Shown one piece after another: positions 1 to 11,185 of a stretch of 64,000 nt of DNA. Below the pieces are notes generated by a model. It was not told the origin of the DNA and ran no database searches. It saw nothing but the letters and a program-made list of their open reading frames with translations. Numbering within the stretch: position 1 is the stretch's first letter; each line of letters starts with the position of its first letter. The DNA is taken from positions 3,100,001 through 3,164,000 of the forward strand of contig NZ_CP088952.1 in the NCBI RefSeq assembly GCF_021165955.1, read 5' to 3'. Source of the DNA: Massilia endophytica (GTDB lineage: Bacteria > Pseudomonadota > Gammaproteobacteria > Burkholderiales > Burkholderiaceae_D). Position numbers and translations under genes: made by a program.

Positions 1-1
1 C

Positions 2-544
2 CTGCCGGCCAGGAACTTCACCGCCATGCTGCGCCTGGACCACAACCGCGCCCTGTCGCAGGTTGCCGCCAAGACCGGCAAGGCCGTCAAGGACATCGAG
101 AAGCTGACCGTGTGGGGCAACCACTCCCCGACCATGTACGCCGACTACCGCTTCGCCACCGTGGAAGGCAAGTCGGTCAAGGACATGATCAACGACCAGG
201 AATGGAACGCCAACGTGTTCCTGCCGACCGTGGGCAAGCGCGGCGCCGCGATCATCGAAGCGCGCGGCCTGTCCTCGGCTGCTTCGGCTGCCAACGCCGC
301 CATCGACCACGTGCGCGACTGGGTGCTGGGCACCAACGGCAAGTGGACCACCATGGGCGTGCCGTCCGACGGCTCCTACGGCATCCCTGAAGGCATCATG
401 TTCGGCTTCCCGGTCACCACCGAGAACGGCGAATACAAGATCGTGCAGGGCCTGGAAATCGACGCCTTCTCGCAAGAGCGCATCAACATCACGCTCAAGG
501 AACTGACCGAAGAGCGCGAAGGCGTGAAGCACCTGCTGCCGTAA
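2..544 (+). CDS. mdh: Malate dehydrogenase, C-terminal part (partial)
   Basis: The last 180 residues of NAD-dependent malate dehydrogenase, the cytosolic TCA enzyme that interconverts malate and oxaloacetate. The frame is open from base 2, so the N-terminal NAD-binding part lies upstream of the window. The segment LPARNFTAMLRLDHNRA and the catalytic-histidine loop GNHSPTMYADY are diagnostic of the lactate-dehydrogenase-like bacterial MDHs. The C-terminal helix ends in EREGVKHLLP, as in complete family members, so the stop is authentic. The gene leads a TCA block with a CitE-like gene and acnA downstream. Identity is very secure. Confidence 0.97.
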   Translation: MPARNFTAMLRLDHNRALSQVAAKTGKAVKDIEKLTVWGNHSPTMYADYRFATVEGKSVKDMINDQEWNANVFLPTVGKRGAAIIEARGLSSAASAANAAIDHVRDWVLGTNGKWTTMGVPSDGSYGIPEGIMFGFPVTTENGEYKIVQGLEIDAFSQERINITLKELTEEREGVKHLLP

Positions 545-646
545 TTCCTTAACGCTGTGGAGCCGGTCAAACCGATCCGCAAGACCCGCCGCGCTGCCGA
601 CAGCAGCGCGGCGGCATCCGTTTCTGTACCTGTTTCCGCTACACCG

Positions 647-1636
647 ATGCACCCATCCGAGGTTTTATTCCAGGGCAAACGCCAGCCGCATCTGCTGCCG
701 GCCTGCGACCATTACGCAGGTTCCGAAAAGCTGATGCGCAAGTCGATGGCCTTGCAACAAGAGCTTGGCCCTGTCTTTGACATCACCTTCGATTGCGAGG
801 ACGGCGCCGCCGCCGGCAACGAAGAAGCGCACGCCCAGCTGGTGGCCCAGCTGCTGCTGGACGAAGCGAACCAGCACGGCCGCATCGGCGCCCGCGTGCA
901 CGACCTGCACAGCCCCCATTTCGAGCGCGACGTGGAAATCATCGTCGGCGCCGCCGCGCACAAGCTGGCCTATATCGTGCTGCCCAAGCCCGAAAACGCG
1001 CAGGAAGTGATGCGCGCCATCGATATCGTCAACAAGCACGCGGCCAAGGCGGGCCGCGCCGACCTGCCCCTGCACGTGCTGATCGAAACTCACGGCGCCC
1101 TGCGCGAAGCGTTCGAGATCGCCGCCCTGCCCCAGGTCGAATGCCTGTCCTTCGGCATCATGGATTTCGTGTCCGCCCACCACGGCGCCATTCCGGCCAA
1201 TGCCATGCGCACGCCGGGCCAGTTCGCGCACCCGCTGGTGGTGCGCGCCAAGCTGGAGATCGCAGCGGCCTGCCACGCCCACGGCAAAACGCCGTCGCAC
1301 AACGTGACCACCGAGATCAAGGACAGCGCCGTCGTGGCCACGGACGCCCAGCGCGCGGCCGCCGAATTCGGCTACACGCGCATGTGGAGCATCCATCCCA
1401 GCCAGATCAAGCCCATCGTGAAGGCTTTCACGCCGCGCGCCTCGGAAGTGAACGAGGCCGCCGCCATCCTGCATGAGGCGGAGAAGGCGCAGTGGGGCCC
1501 GATCAGCATGCACGGCCGCCTGCACGACCGCGCCAGCTACCGCTATTACTGGACCGTGCTGCAGCGCGCCCGCCTCGCAGGCCTGCCGCTGCCGGAAGCG
1601 GGAGCGGCGCTGATGAACGAACAAGGAGCATCGTAA
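647..1636 (+). CDS. HpcH/HpaI aldolase / citrate lyase beta (CitE-like) family protein
   Basis: A TIM-barrel C-C lyase of the CitE/HpcH superfamily (329 aa from the chosen start), which normally cleaves or forms CoA thioesters such as citryl-, malyl- or methylmalyl-CoA with Mg2+. The metal-binding FDCEDGAA stretch is near residue 45, VLIETHGA supplies the second acidic ligand, and SIHPSQI is near the C-terminus. The ATG at 647 is chosen because homologues start at MHPSEVLF. An upstream GTG at 557 would add 30 low-complexity residues, and neither start has a clear ribosome site. Position between mdh and acnA suggests a role tied to C4/C6 acid metabolism. The substrate cannot be told, and CitD/CitF partners are not in the window. 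Confidence 0.85.
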   Translation: MHPSEVLFQGKRQPHLLPACDHYAGSEKLMRKSMALQQELGPVFDITFDCEDGAAAGNEEAHAQLVAQLLLDEANQHGRIGARVHDLHSPHFERDVEIIVGAAAHKLAYIVLPKPENAQEVMRAIDIVNKHAAKAGRADLPLHVLIETHGALREAFEIAALPQVECLSFGIMDFVSAHHGAIPANAMRTPGQFAHPLVVRAKLEIAAACHAHGKTPSHNVTTEIKDSAVVATDAQRAAAEFGYTRMWSIHPSQIKPIVKAFTPRASEVNEAAAILHEAEKAQWGPISMHGRLHDRASYRYYWTVLQRARLAGLPLPEAGAALMNEQGAS

Positions 1637-2148
1637 TGCGTCTGAACAAACTGCTCACCGCCCTCAGCCTGGCCGCCCTCGCCGCCAGCACCCTGCTGTT
1701 CTACAGCGAAGCCCTGGCCGCCGATACGCCCAAGGCGGAGGCGCAGAAGAAGCCAGCCGCCAAGCCGAAGGCGAAAGCCAGGGCAAAGGCTGCCCCTGCG
1801 CCCAAGGCGCCCGACCCCGAGGCCGACGAGCCGGATACGCAAGGCTCCACCGTCACCGATTACACCTGCGAAGTGGGCAGCAACATCACGATCTACGAGA
1901 ACGCGGCGGACGATTCGCATATCGCGCTGCGCTGGAAGAAGCGCCTGCACCGCCTGACGCGCGTGGCCACCACCACCGGCGCGCAGCGCTTCGAGAACAA
2001 GCTGTATGGCCTGATCTGGATCGGCATTCCCGCCAAGGGCATGCTGCTCGATTCGAAACTGAACCGCCAGCTTGCCAATGAATGCCGGAATGCCGAGCAG
2101 TTGAAACCGGCCAGCGTGGAGGCCCCGCAGGCCGCCCCGCAAACCTGA
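1636..2148 (+). CDS. Exported MliC-like protein
   Basis: A 170-residue exported protein with an N-terminal signal segment (about residues 1-27, ending SEALAA), a Lys/Ala/Pro-rich linker (about 30-70), and a C-terminal domain beginning YTCEVGSNITIYEN and ending near KGMLLDSKLNRQLANEC. The Y-x-C opening, the late KG and the second Cys resemble the MliC/PliC family of periplasmic C-type lysozyme inhibitors. This is a pattern-based match only. The ATG overlaps the stop of the upstream lyase by one base (TAATG) and has AAGGAG at 1623-1628, so the two are translationally coupled. A role in envelope protection is inferred. Confidence 0.6.
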   Translation: MRLNKLLTALSLAALAASTLLFYSEALAADTPKAEAQKKPAAKPKAKARAKAAPAPKAPDPEADEPDTQGSTVTDYTCEVGSNITIYENAADDSHIALRWKKRLHRLTRVATTTGAQRFENKLYGLIWIGIPAKGMLLDSKLNRQLANECRNAEQLKPASVEAPQAAPQT

Positions 2149-2209
2149 ATGCAGTAACAGTTTTAGCTTCAACATCAATAACAGACGATACCCACCTGAA
2201 GGAGAGGTC

Positions 2210-4918
<2,709 letters not shown>

Positions 4919-4941
4919 GCGCCCGCCGGAGGTATCGCACC

Positions 4942-4969
4942 AAAAACGCCGGGTCATCCCGGCGTTTTT
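4942..4969 (+). terminator. Rho-independent terminator after acnA
   Basis: Inverted repeat AACGCCGGG / CCCGGCGTT around a TCA loop, preceded by A and followed by TTTTT. It ends the mdh-acnA transcript, and its symmetry would let it act in either direction. Confidence 0.9.
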
Positions 4970-5048
4970 CATTGAACGTCCCCACCCTTGCCGAATCCAC
5001 TACAATACGAGTAATTGCAATTTTTTCTGACTGAGAACCGTAAGCGCC

Positions 5049-6302
5049 ATGCGTCGCCCATCCAAAGATTCATCCCATAAGTTGTCCGCCGACAGCCAGC
5101 GCCTTCTCACCCTTGCCCAGGCCGTGGGCCAGGCGTCCAGCCGCATTGAAGAGCGCAACTGGGAGCGTGCGCTCGACAACCAGCTGCACAAGCTGCTCAA
5201 GACCGGCCACCAGGACACCGTCGACGGCGCCCTGAACGCCCTCTTCAGCCTGGACCTGAACGCCTACGACATCCTCATGGACAGCGTGGAAGCGGTCAGC
5301 GAGTCCGCCACCATCGTGCATGAGGACGCCGAATACGACGTGCTGCTGGTCGCCGCCCCCATCCTGGCCTGGACCCGCTTCTCGATCGCCTCGGGACCGA
5401 TTCCGGCCGATGTGCTGAACACCCTGTCCGCCCACTTCTCGGCGCATCTGCTGGCCGACAACACGCATATGGCGATGTCGTCCATGCTGTTCTCCATCGA
5501 CCAGCTGCCGCGCACCCATGCCGAGGCCTACAGCAAGACCCACAAGCTGGCCCTGGCCGCGCTGAAGGGCGCGGCCGTGAAGACGGAAGTGAAGATCCAG
5601 GAAACCGCTCCCTTCCTGGCCGACACGCGCTACCTGGTGGCCGCCGTGGTCGCCCCGGCAGGCGAAGCGATGTTCCGCTGGCAGATGCCGGGCGCCCACC
5701 TGCACCAGGCCGAGGAACGCCGCCTGGCGCTGGAACAGTGGCGCACCCAGGCCATGCCCACCGTGGCGCGCCTGCTGCCCGGCTGCGGCATCGAACTGCT
5801 GCTGCCGGAGGCCTACTACATGGCCTGCCGCGAGGCGGACAAGCAGATCCGCCCCATCTCGATCCGCGCCGCCGTGCACTACCTCACGCATTCCCTGGCC
5901 TGGGAGCCCTCCGACCTGCGCGCCGTGATTGCGGGCTTCGGCGAGGAGAACGCGGACGGCCAGATCGACGAATACCGCGTGGCCTTCACCCGCCGCGCCG
6001 AGTCGGACGTGATCTATGGCGTCGTGTGGCCACTCTACGGCCAGGAAGACGAGGAAGGCACGCCGCCCGAAGGCCCGCTGGCAGGCGGCCTGGCCGAGCT
6101 GCTGCAGCCGCGCACGCCGGTCGAGGAAATTGTCGAGCACTTGAATGCCGCAGGCGTGACCATCGTGAAGAAGCTGGGCGAACGCTATGTGGCCGAGTAT
6201 TGCGACGACTGCGGCGCCCCTCTCTTCGCCGACCCGTCAGGCGAGCTGGTCCACGCCGAAATGCCGGAAGACGCCCCAACAGGCACCGAGCACTTCCACT
6301 AA
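5049..6302 (+). CDS. DUF2863 family protein
   Basis: A 417-residue cytosolic protein matching the betaproteobacterial DUF2863 family in length and sequence character. Examples are the N-terminal MRRPS start, DNQLHKLLKTGHQDTVDGAL near residue 45, and a C-terminal CDDCGAP zinc-ribbon-like pair. The function is unknown. It has no signal peptide or membrane segment. It stands alone between two terminators, with ATG at 5049 after a weak purine-rich stretch. The family is largely restricted to Burkholderiales, which supports the taxonomic reading of the window. Confidence 0.8.
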   Translation: MRRPSKDSSHKLSADSQRLLTLAQAVGQASSRIEERNWERALDNQLHKLLKTGHQDTVDGALNALFSLDLNAYDILMDSVEAVSESATIVHEDAEYDVLLVAAPILAWTRFSIASGPIPADVLNTLSAHFSAHLLADNTHMAMSSMLFSIDQLPRTHAEAYSKTHKLALAALKGAAVKTEVKIQETAPFLADTRYLVAAVVAPAGEAMFRWQMPGAHLHQAEERRLALEQWRTQAMPTVARLLPGCGIELLLPEAYYMACREADKQIRPISIRAAVHYLTHSLAWEPSDLRAVIAGFGEENADGQIDEYRVAFTRRAESDVIYGVVWPLYGQEDEEGTPPEGPLAGGLAELLQPRTPVEEIVEHLNAAGVTIVKKLGERYVAEYCDDCGAPLFADPSGELVHAEMPEDAPTGTEHFH

Positions 6303-6304
6303 AC

Positions 6305-6331
6305 AAAAGCCTCGCACTGCGAGGCTTTTTA
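6305..6331. terminator. Bidirectional terminator between convergent genes
   Basis: Hairpin AAGCCTCGC / GCGAGGCTT with an A-run on the left and a T-run on the right. It serves the rightward DUF2863 gene and the leftward small membrane-protein gene, whose stop codon lies inside the T-run. Confidence 0.85.
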
Positions 6332-6652
6332 TTTGGATGGCGGCTGAGGCGGGTTAATTGTCACCGATCCCCATTGCTGAACCGGCGGCGCTGCTCCTGC
6401 TGCTGGTTGCGGCGCGGGGCTGGCCTGGACCGGGGGCGGCGGGGGCTGCTGTTTTAGATAGAAGTTCCCCATCGCCAAAAACAGCCCGCCGAAACCTATG
6501 AATATTCCAATTACGGAAGCAAACATCCATTTCTGCGTTTCGCTGGCAACCCTGAGCATTTCCGCATGCAATGCCTCCACGTCGGCCTTTGTTGCCAAGG
6601 TCGGCAGGATGGCTTCGATGTGCGCGAGGCGCGAATGAACGTCGTTGTCCAT
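6329..6652 (-). CDS. Small membrane protein with coiled-coil N-terminus
   Basis: A 107-residue protein of unknown function. Residues 1-38 are helical and charged (coiled-coil-like, LATKADVEALHAEML). Residues about 43-63 form one membrane helix (WMFASVIGIFIGFGGLFLAMG). The tail is Pro/Ala-rich (QQPPPPPVQASPAPQPAAGA). It resembles the short coiled-coil plus TM proteins common in proteobacteria and phages. It lies downstream of the CYTH gene with a short gap, but no functional link is evident. Confidence 0.6.
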   Translation of the reverse strand: MDNDVHSRLAHIEAILPTLATKADVEALHAEMLRVASETQKWMFASVIGIFIGFGGLFLAMGNFYLKQQPPPPPVQASPAPQPAAGAAPPVQQWGSVTINPPQPPSK

Positions 6653-6681
6653 TCCTCCAGACTAGTACGAAAGCGCGCGCC

Positions 6682-7146
6682 TTACCAGCGGGAGTATGGA
6701 TGTTTGATGAGGTTGGAGTTGAGGTAGCGCACGTCGTGGGTCACTTCCTCGCCCACCCAGTCCGGCTTCTCGAAGGCCTGCTCTTCCGAGGGCAGCTCGA
6801 TCTCGGCCACCACCAGCCCGGCGTTCGCGCCGAGGAACTCATCGACTTCCCACACGAAGCCGCCGTAGGGGATGCGGCGGCGGTATTTCTCGATGATGGG
6901 CTGCTCGCACAGCCTGTCAAGGAACTCGGCGGCGTCCGCCATCGGCAGCTCGTATTCCCACTCGCCCCGGCTGACGCCCACCGCCTTGCTCTTGATCGTC
7001 ATGACCGCGCGCTCGCCCTCGATCCGCACGCGCACCACGCGCTCCGGATGCGAGGACAGGTAGCCCTGGCGCAGCAGTACCGGCTCGCCCTGGCGCAGCC
7101 AGCCGTCGTGAGCCACCAGGAACTTGCGTTCGATCTCGACGCCCAT
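6682..7146 (-). CDS. CYTH-domain phosphohydrolase (triphosphate tunnel family)
   Basis: A 154-residue single-domain CYTH protein. The signature ExExK is E4-I-E6-R-K8, and the alternating acidic/basic strands of a triphosphate tunnel follow (RVRIEGERAVMTIKSKA, EWEYELP, WEVDEFLG, VVAEIELPSEEQ). Short bacterial CYTH proteins of this type are usually inorganic triphosphatases; class IV adenylate cyclases also belong to the fold. Tripolyphosphatase is the likelier activity. The start is shared with the stop region of the carboxypeptidase gene (bases around 7146), so the two are probably cotranscribed. Confidence 0.85.
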   Translation of the reverse strand: MGVEIERKFLVAHDGWLRQGEPVLLRQGYLSSHPERVVRVRIEGERAVMTIKSKAVGVSRGEWEYELPMADAAEFLDRLCEQPIIEKYRRRIPYGGFVWEVDEFLGANAGLVVAEIELPSEEQAFEKPDWVGEEVTHDVRYLNSNLIKHPYSRW

Positions 7147-8270
7147 CAGTCGTCCAGCGACAGCAGGATGGGCTGCAGGATGGCCATGCCCAGCGCCGCG
7201 CTGCGCGCGCCGTTCCAGCCCACCGTCGGCGACGGCAGGTCGGCGTTGTCCTTGAAGGGCATTTCCAGCGTGAGCGAGAGCACGCCGAAGTGGTGGCCCA
7301 CGTACTTGGATGCGAGCGTGAGCATGTCTTCCTTGTACTTGCTGACCGGGTAGCCCACTGCGTCCTGGAAGTCCGGGCTGGCCGCCTTATAGCGCTCGAT
7401 GAAGGCCTTCTGCGCCGCCATGCGTTCCGGCGTGAAGTTCTCCAGCATCTCGTTACCGGCCACGAAGTTGTAGGGCAGGTTCTCGTCGCCGTGGATGTCG
7501 AAGAACATGTCGATGCCCACTTCGTGCATCTTCTGCTTCACGCACAGCACTTCCGGCGAACGCTCCAGGGTCGGCGTCATCCACTCTCGGTTCAGGTTCG
7601 CGCCCGCTGCATTGGTGCGCAGGTTGCCGCGCACGGAACCGTCCGGATTCATGTTCGGCACGATGTAGAACACGCAGCGCTGCAGCAGCTTGCGGGCGAT
7701 GGGGTTGGCGTCGTCCAGCAGCGCATCGATCAGGCCTTCGATGAACCACTCGGCCATCGATTCGCCCGGGTGCTGGCGCGCGATGAACCAGATCTTCTTT
7801 TCCGCTTTCGGGTCGCCGATCACCACCAGGTTCATGTCGCGGCCATCGACGCTGGAGCCGATATCGTGCACGCGCGCCAGGGGATTTTCGGCCACTTCGC
7901 CCAGCAGGCGCAGGTGGCGCTCCCACGAGTAGGGCTCGAAGTAGGCGTAGTAGCAGCTGTCCAGGTCCGGCGTATGGCGGATGGTCATCACCTTGCCGTC
8001 GAAGGAGGTGGGCACGCGGAACCAGTTCTCGCCGTCGTAGCTCGCGCAGGCATTGTAGTTCTCGTAGCCTTGCGCATAGGTTGCCTCGCCAGCGTTCAGC
8101 ACTTTCATGTGAAGCGCCTGGCCGCGCGCGCCCTGTACGCGGAAGTGGAACCACTGCCAGATGTCGGCGTGCGAATCCTTGCGCAGTTTCAGTTCGATGT
8201 TGGCTGCATTGTCCGCGTTCACCACCTCGATGGCGCCCGAGTCGAAGTTCTGGCTGATTTTGATTGGCAT
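7146..8270 (-). CDS. M14-family metallocarboxypeptidase (cytosolic carboxypeptidase type)
   Basis: A 374-residue zinc carboxypeptidase of the M14 'CCP-like' group. There is a beta-rich N-terminal domain (about 1-120), then the catalytic domain with zinc ligands His167/Glu170 (RQHPGES), His260 (FDIHGDEN) and catalytic Glu336 (LTLEMPF). No signal peptide is present, which fits a cytosolic enzyme. The ATG at 8270 is preferred over an in-frame GTG at 8288 because family members start at MPIKISQ-like sequence. The substrate in bacteria is unknown. It is coupled to the CYTH gene downstream. Confidence 0.87.
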   Translation of the reverse strand: MPIKISQNFDSGAIEVVNADNAANIELKLRKDSHADIWQWFHFRVQGARGQALHMKVLNAGEATYAQGYENYNACASYDGENWFRVPTSFDGKVMTIRHTPDLDSCYYAYFEPYSWERHLRLLGEVAENPLARVHDIGSSVDGRDMNLVVIGDPKAEKKIWFIARQHPGESMAEWFIEGLIDALLDDANPIARKLLQRCVFYIVPNMNPDGSVRGNLRTNAAGANLNREWMTPTLERSPEVLCVKQKMHEVGIDMFFDIHGDENLPYNFVAGNEMLENFTPERMAAQKAFIERYKAASPDFQDAVGYPVSKYKEDMLTLASKYVGHHFGVLSLTLEMPFKDNADLPSPTVGWNGARSAALGMAILQPILLSLDD

Positions 8271-8332
8271 TGTCGGTTCCCGCTCCACGAAATTGCGATC
8301 CCGCTATTGTCCTCGCTTTGCCGGGTTTACGC

Positions 8333-8362
8333 AAAAAGGGCAAACGTTCCCGCTTGCCCTTT
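8333..8362 (-). terminator. Terminator of the catalase gene
   Basis: AAAGGGCAA / TTGCCCTTT hairpin immediately downstream of the catalase stop. On the minus strand it is followed by TTTTTG. Confidence 0.8.
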
Positions 8363-8369
8363 CGTCAAC

Positions 8370-9830
8370 TCAGTCGATGTTGCGGCCGCGCGCTTTCAGC
8401 GCCGCGCGAACGCCCGCGCCGTAGGCGGGATCGGCCCTGTCGAAGTGGCCCAGCTGGCGCAGGATGATCTCGTCGCTCACCTGGCTCATGGGGCCTGCCA
8501 GGTTGTCGAAGAGGTTCTGGCGTTCCTGCGGCGGCATCAGGCGGAACAGGTTCCCTGCCTGCGTGTAGTCGTCCTCGGCGCCCCGGCCGTCGTAGCGCGC
8601 AGCCGCGCCATGCAGCGCCAGCGGCGGTTCGCCATGGCCCAGGCCTTCCCGTTTGGCGCCGCCCGCGGCCACCGTGCCGTAGTTCTGCGCCGAGCCGCCG
8701 TTATTGATCGCCATTGCGCCATCGCGCTGGTGGTTATGCACGGGGCAGCGCGCCGCGTTCACGGGCAGGTGCTGGTGGTTGGTGCCGACGCGATAGAGCT
8801 GGGCGTCGTGATAGGCGAACAGGCGGGCCTGCAGCATCTTGTCCGGCGAGAAGCCCATGCCGGGCACGATGTTCGCCGGAGACAGCGCGGCCTGCTCCAC
8901 TTCCGCGTGGTAGTTCACGGCATTGCGATTCAGCTCGAACACGCCCACGGGAATGAGCGGGAAGTCGCCGTGCGGCCAGACCTTGGTGAGGTCGAAGGGA
9001 TTCCAGCCGGTGCGGGCGCTCCATGCGTCCAGCTCCGCCTCCGTCGCCACCTGCAGCATGACATTCCAGCGCGGGAAGTCGCCACGGTCGATGGCGTTCA
9101 CCAGGTCGCGCTGCGCGTAGTCGGGATCTTCGCCTGCAATACGCACCGCGTCCGCCGCGCTCAGGTTGCGGATACCCTGCTGCGTTTTCAGGTGCCACTT
9201 CACGTACACGCGCTCGCCAGCTTCGTTGATCAGGCTATAGGTGTGGCTGCCGAAACCGTCCATGTGGCGGTAGCCGTCCGGCGTGCCGCGGTCGCTGAAG
9301 AGCATTGTCACCTGGTGCAGGCTTTCGGGCGCCTTGCTCCAGAAGTCGAACATCATTGTGGGTGACTTCAGATTGGTGCGCGGGCAGCGCTTCTGGGTGT
9401 GGATGAAATCCGGGAACTTGATGCCGTCCTTGATGAAGAACATGGGCGTGTTATTGCCCACGAGGTCCCAATTGCCCTCTTCCGTGTAGAAGCGGGCCGC
9501 GAAGCCGCGCGGGTCGCGTTCCGTATCTGCGCTGCCCTTCTCGCCGCCCACGGTGGAGAAGCGCACGAAGGTTTCGGTCTGCTTGCCGATGGCGGAGAAC
9601 AGCTTCGCTTTGGTGTAGCGCGTGATGTCGTGCGTGACGGTGAAGGTGCCGTAGGCGCCGGAGCCTTTCGCATGGACGACGCGCTCGGGAATGCGCTCGC
9701 GGTTGAAGTGCTGGAGCTTTTCGATCAGGTGAAAGTCCTGCAGCAGCAGGGGGCCGCGCGCGCCGGCACTGGCGGAATTCTGGTCGTCCGCAACGGGGAT
9801 GCCGGAGGCGGTGGTAATTGGCGGATTCAT
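8370..9830 (-). CDS. katA: Catalase (small-subunit, monofunctional haem type)
   Basis: A 486-residue monofunctional haem catalase, which dismutates hydrogen peroxide. Seen in order: the distal His in RVVHAKGSGAYGTF, the Asn in DLVGNNTPMFFIKD, and the proximal haem-ligand Tyr in RLFAYHDAQLYR. Length and the absence of a C-terminal flavodoxin-like domain put it in the small-subunit clade. A GAGGAG ribosome site precedes the ATG. Upstream there is a plausible sigma-70 promoter (9863-9890) and an OxyR-like motif (9914-9928), so peroxide induction is expected. The katA symbol follows clade convention; katB cannot be excluded. Confidence 0.95.
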   Translation of the reverse strand: MNPPITTASGIPVADDQNSASAGARGPLLLQDFHLIEKLQHFNRERIPERVVHAKGSGAYGTFTVTHDITRYTKAKLFSAIGKQTETFVRFSTVGGEKGSADTERDPRGFAARFYTEEGNWDLVGNNTPMFFIKDGIKFPDFIHTQKRCPRTNLKSPTMMFDFWSKAPESLHQVTMLFSDRGTPDGYRHMDGFGSHTYSLINEAGERVYVKWHLKTQQGIRNLSAADAVRIAGEDPDYAQRDLVNAIDRGDFPRWNVMLQVATEAELDAWSARTGWNPFDLTKVWPHGDFPLIPVGVFELNRNAVNYHAEVEQAALSPANIVPGMGFSPDKMLQARLFAYHDAQLYRVGTNHQHLPVNAARCPVHNHQRDGAMAINNGGSAQNYGTVAAGGAKREGLGHGEPPLALHGAAARYDGRGAEDDYTQAGNLFRLMPPQERQNLFDNLAGPMSQVSDEIILRQLGHFDRADPAYGAGVRAALKARGRNID

Positions 9831-9862
9831 GGTCTTGCACTCCTCTGTTTGAACATGTGTTC

Positions 9863-9890
9863 ATTCTATGGAGGGCAAGACGATTAACAA
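9863..9890 (-). promoter_or_regulatory. Candidate sigma-70 promoter of catalase gene
   Basis: On the minus strand, TTGTTA (9885-9890) is separated by 16 bases from TAGAAT (9863-9868). Transcription would start about 27 bases before the catalase ATG. Confidence 0.5.
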
Positions 9891-9913
9891 AGATAATTAA
9901 TTAAATCAATTCA

Positions 9914-9928
9914 ATAGCAATTTACTAT
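9914..9928 (-). promoter_or_regulatory. OxyR-like half-site pair upstream of catalase
   Basis: ATAG-N7-CTAT, the core spacing of the OxyR recognition motif, is centred about 64 bases upstream of the predicted start. The outer two elements are poorly matched (TGGA and ATAG on the right side). It overlaps the stop codon of the upstream gene. Confidence 0.45.
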
Positions 9929-10710
9929 ATCTTGATGGAGATGCCGATAGTAAAAGCATTGTCCGGCGTGTTGCGGTTCAGGCCGCGCGACCAGGCCGCG
10001 TCCAGCTGGCAGTTCTTGCTCAGCAGCCAGGCGCCGCCCAGGTCGAAGGTGTATTGCGAACCGCCGTTGCGGGCCTTGGCGATCTGCGGCGCGGAGAGTT
10101 CGACGAAGGTGCGGAAGCTGTCGGTCCAGGACTTCCCGACGACGATGCCGAAGATGCCGTTCACGGCGCGCTTGCCGGTGTCGTTCTTGTCCCAGATCAG
10201 GCCGGGCATGATGCCGAGCGAATAGTCGTCCGGCAGCTCCCATTCGGCGGCCAAGCGCAGGGACGGGCGTACGCCCTGCCCGCGGAACGCGCTCGAGCCG
10301 GAGTCCAGGTCGGCGTGCAGCAGCAGGCCGATGGACGGGCCCTTGTCGTCCTCGTCGCGCGCGTGCCATTTCACCCCGATAGAGGTGTCGGCGTAGCCGC
10401 GCTGGCGCAGCGCGCCTTCCGGCCCGTCGCTGCGATAGCGCATGCGGCCATCCGTTTCGGCGCGCAGCTCCAGCGTATCGCTGACGCCGTAGCGCAGCAA
10501 GGTTGGTGTGGAAGAGGTGCGTTCGCGCACGCCCGCGTCGCGGTTACGCTCCAGCGCTACGCTGGTCTCGATCTGGAAGCGGCCCTTGCCCACCACATTG
10601 CTCGACTCCACGAAGTCCGGCCGGTCGGTGACGATGCTGTCGTCCTCCGGCTCAGCGGCCTGCGCAGCTTGTGCGCACAAAATCAGTCCAAGCAATATCG
10701 GTGCACGCAT
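9925..10710 (-). CDS. Outer-membrane beta-barrel 'transporter' (phenol MetA-like)
   Basis: A 261-residue exported protein. A signal peptide (about residues 1-18, cleaved after AAQA/AEA) is followed by the TDRPDFVESS opening typical of the MetA-pathway phenol-degradation-like outer-membrane family. Alternating amphipathic strands then run to a C-terminal aromatic/hydrophobic end (AFTIGISIKI). The family is annotated loosely as transporters, and the real substrate is unknown. It lies upstream of the catalase gene in the same direction, but the gap carries a separate catalase promoter. Confidence 0.7.
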   Translation of the reverse strand: MRAPILLGLILCAQAAQAAEPEDDSIVTDRPDFVESSNVVGKGRFQIETSVALERNRDAGVRERTSSTPTLLRYGVSDTLELRAETDGRMRYRSDGPEGALRQRGYADTSIGVKWHARDEDDKGPSIGLLLHADLDSGSSAFRGQGVRPSLRLAAEWELPDDYSLGIMPGLIWDKNDTGKRAVNGIFGIVVGKSWTDSFRTFVELSAPQIAKARNGGSQYTFDLGGAWLLSKNCQLDAAWSRGLNRNTPDNAFTIGISIKI

Positions 10711-10783
10711 CTTCTCTCCCGGCGGCTAAGTCTTCAGTTCAGCGCCCCCCGTGCATTGCCGTTCGACAGACTCAGGAGGACCT

Positions 10784-11185
10784 ATGAATGGTACACCGGT
10801 TGACGCCCGCCACGACAGGGCGGATGATGGTCGCGAGGCACGATTGGCAAGATTGGAGGCCGCTGTGGAAGCGCTGGCGAAATCTCTTGATACGCTGCAG
10901 CAGCATACCGAGCAGCTTATCGAGATTCGCGCCGAACTTCGCGTGCTACAGGCGCGCATAGCCGCACTTGAGGCACAGGTGAGTTCGCTCCAATCCCGCG
11001 TATCCGCGCTTGAATCGCGCTTCTCTGCGCTTGAGATTCGGCTCGTCGCCCTGGAGGAATCCAGTCGGGACATCAAAACCGAAGTCCGCGCCCTGCGCAA
11101 TGAAATCCGTTGGGTAATTGGCACGCAGATTGCCACACTCCTTGCAGCCTTCTCCCTCATCGGCCACGCAAGCGGACTTTACTGA
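10784..11185 (+). CDS. Coiled-coil membrane-anchored small protein
   Basis: A 133-residue protein of unknown function. Residues about 15-110 are one long heptad-type coiled coil with repeated LE(A/S)R(V/F)SALE units. The C-terminus is hydrophobic (IGTQIATLLAAFSLIGHASG), suggesting a tail anchor. The ATG at 10784 is set by AGGAGG six bases upstream, rather than the GTG at 10751. Its 3' end overlaps the convergent phosphoesterase gene by 7 bases. It resembles the DUF1640-like coiled-coil class, without certainty. Confidence 0.6.
   Translation: MNGTPVDARHDRADDGREARLARLEAAVEALAKSLDTLQQHTEQLIEIRAELRVLQARIAALEAQVSSLQSRVSALESRFSALEIRLVALEESSRDIKTEVRALRNEIRWVIGTQIATLLAAFSLIGHASGLY

Noticed and set aside
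9851..9862. GAACATGTGTTC palindrome before the catalase as a LexA box
   Set aside because: It fits the Gram-positive SOS-box form; betaproteobacterial LexA uses CTGT-N8-ACAG, and catalase is not an SOS gene.
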